A DNA stretch of 64,000 nt from contig NZ_LLYB01000065.1 of assembly GCF_001440475.1 (NCBI RefSeq), positions 1 to 64,000 of the forward strand, read 5' to 3'. Below are positions 63,395 through 64,000 of this stretch, piece after piece. The DNA comes from Bradyrhizobium lablabi. GTDB lineage: Bacteria; Pseudomonadota; Alphaproteobacteria; Rhizobiales; Xanthobacteraceae. The position numbers were made by a program, and so were the translations under genes. How positions within the stretch are numbered: the stretch's first letter is position 1; each line of letters starts with the position of its first letter. The notes beneath the pieces were generated by a model. The model made no database searches. It was not told the origin of the DNA and saw nothing but the letters and a program-made list of their open reading frames with translations.

Positions 63395-64000
63395 ATGGTC
63401 ACCCCTTCACGTTATCTTGAGGCGCCGCGCCGGTTGCGGGCGTTTGTTCGCGCCCATGAAACGAGCCTGGTGGTCCTGGCCGCGATGATCGGAACCATTG
63501 GCGGCCTGGTGGTGCTGGCGATGAGCGTGGCGGTGGCTGCCCTGCACGCACTGCTGTTCAACATCAGCATGACGGAGCGGCTTTCCAGCCAGCCTGACAT
63601 CGAGACGCTGCGCGCCGTACTGGTTCCAAGTCTCGGCGGCTTGGTGCTGGGCGCAGCCCTCCTGCTGTTGCTGCGCTGGCGGCCCGCGCGCGAGATCGAT
63701 CCCATCGAAGCCAACGCCCTGCATGGCGGGCGGATGTCGTTTCGCGGCAGCGTCATCGTGGCCCTGCAGACCACCTGGTCGAGCGGGGTCGGGGCATCGG
63801 TCGGCCTTGAAGCCGGATATACACAGCTTGCGAGCGGCCTTGCCGCTTCGCTCGGCCGTGGATTTCACCTGCGCCGCGCCGACCAGCGCATCATGGTCGG
63901 TTGCGGGGCGGCGGCTGCGATCGCTGGTGCGTTCGGTGCTCCGCTTGCCGGCGCCTTCTATGCCTTCGAACTCGTGATCGGAGGCTATACCCCGGCGAGC
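63395..64000 (+). CDS. ClC family chloride channel/transporter, 5' part
   Basis: Open from ATG 63395 to the window edge, 202 codons without stop. The first helix follows RAHETSLVVLAAMIGTIGGL. The ion-path motifs are WSSGVGASVGLEAGYTQLAS, where Glu in GLEAGY is at the place of the gating/proton glutamate of ClC antiporters, and GCGAAAAIAGAFGAPLAGAF. This is the N-terminal half of a ClC protein that moves chloride, perhaps with proton exchange. The C-terminal half lies outside. The start has a weak AGGA just before the ATG. Confidence 0.88.
   Translation, partial: MVTPSRYLEAPRRLRAFVRAHETSLVVLAAMIGTIGGLVVLAMSVAVAALHALLFNISMTERLSSQPDIETLRAVLVPSLGGLVLGAALLLLLRWRPAREIDPIEANALHGGRMSFRGSVIVALQTTWSSGVGASVGLEAGYTQLASGLAASLGRGFHLRRADQRIMVGCGAAAAIAGAFGAPLAGAFYAFELVIGGYTPAS

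Overview
The window looks like ordinary chromosome of an alphaproteobacterium of the Bradyrhizobium/Rhodopseudomonas/Nitrobacter group (Nitrobacteraceae). The base composition is visibly GC-rich, GTG and TTG starts are frequent, and gene neighbours are typical of the group: tilS-ftsH, the aa3 oxidase subunit IV gene in front of pntAA-pntAB-pntB, purE-purK, a bS21 gene with a Gly/Arg tail, gapR and DUF1036-pyk. Palindromic spacer repeats typical of these genomes also occur. The genus is inferred; no rRNA, tRNA, CRISPR array, prophage or insertion sequence was found. About seventy protein genes fill the window, with one truncated at each edge (tilS at the left, a ClC channel at the right).

Layout. 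1-3.4 kb: tilS, ftsH and a DUF3052 gene. 3.4-10.7 kb: a GT87-like membrane glycosyltransferase, an SGNH/SASA esterase, a TetR regulator next to OsmC, pyruvate kinase coupled to a DUF1036 gene, DUF1244 and gapR. 10.8-16.7 kb, all on the minus strand: a cell-envelope block with a DUF882/M15-like protein, an L,D-transpeptidase and an orphan sigma-54 response regulator. 16.8-22.1 kb: TerC, a small membrane protein, an Xre/unknown gene pair, PepF, a secreted intradiol-dioxygenase-like protein and an AbrB/Doc toxin-antitoxin pair with a clear promoter-operator. 22.2-28.9 kb: oxidase subunit IV, the three-gene transhydrogenase operon, an alpha/beta hydrolase, a ChaA-type antiporter, a cupin and a low-complexity membrane-anchored protein.

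29-36.7 kb: a TPR lipoprotein, rpsU, aqpZ, purEK, a diguanylate cyclase, a GNAT protein, small conserved proteins including two divergent DUF465 genes, and an LhgO-type oxidase. 36.9-44.3 kb: a large PAS-GGDEF-EAL protein, an ABC-F protein behind an apparent attenuator, and glpD overlapping a class III cyclase. 44.3-54.6 kb: a TPR protein, a GlcG/HbpS protein, a polyamine-type ABC importer without its binding protein, an AbrB-family membrane protein, a PsiF-like divergent pair, a TetR-controlled pair of hotdog thioesterases, a TauE exporter and a DsbA-like oxidoreductase. 54.6-64 kb: a small membrane protein, an esterase, an HtrA-like pseudoprotease, an acyl-CoA synthetase, LysR with a divergent SDR, a probably frameshifted isochorismatase-like gene, DUF2252, an HNH protein and ClC.

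The most interesting signal lies in front of the ABC-F gene. A 23-codon leader ORF (39821-39892) has a strong Shine-Dalgarno and encodes an Arg-Gln-Arg motif of the macrolide-arrest type. Its 3' end is built into a hairpin that closes directly against a T5 tract. A downstream segment can pair with the ABC-F ribosome-binding site. This has the architecture of ribosome-mediated attenuation of an antibiotic-responsive ABC-F gene. Other points worth checking are an HtrA-fold protein with all three catalytic residues replaced, a class III cyclase with altered purine-specifying residues, a terminator-like hairpin inside the start of the DUF3052 gene, and twin TetR operators.
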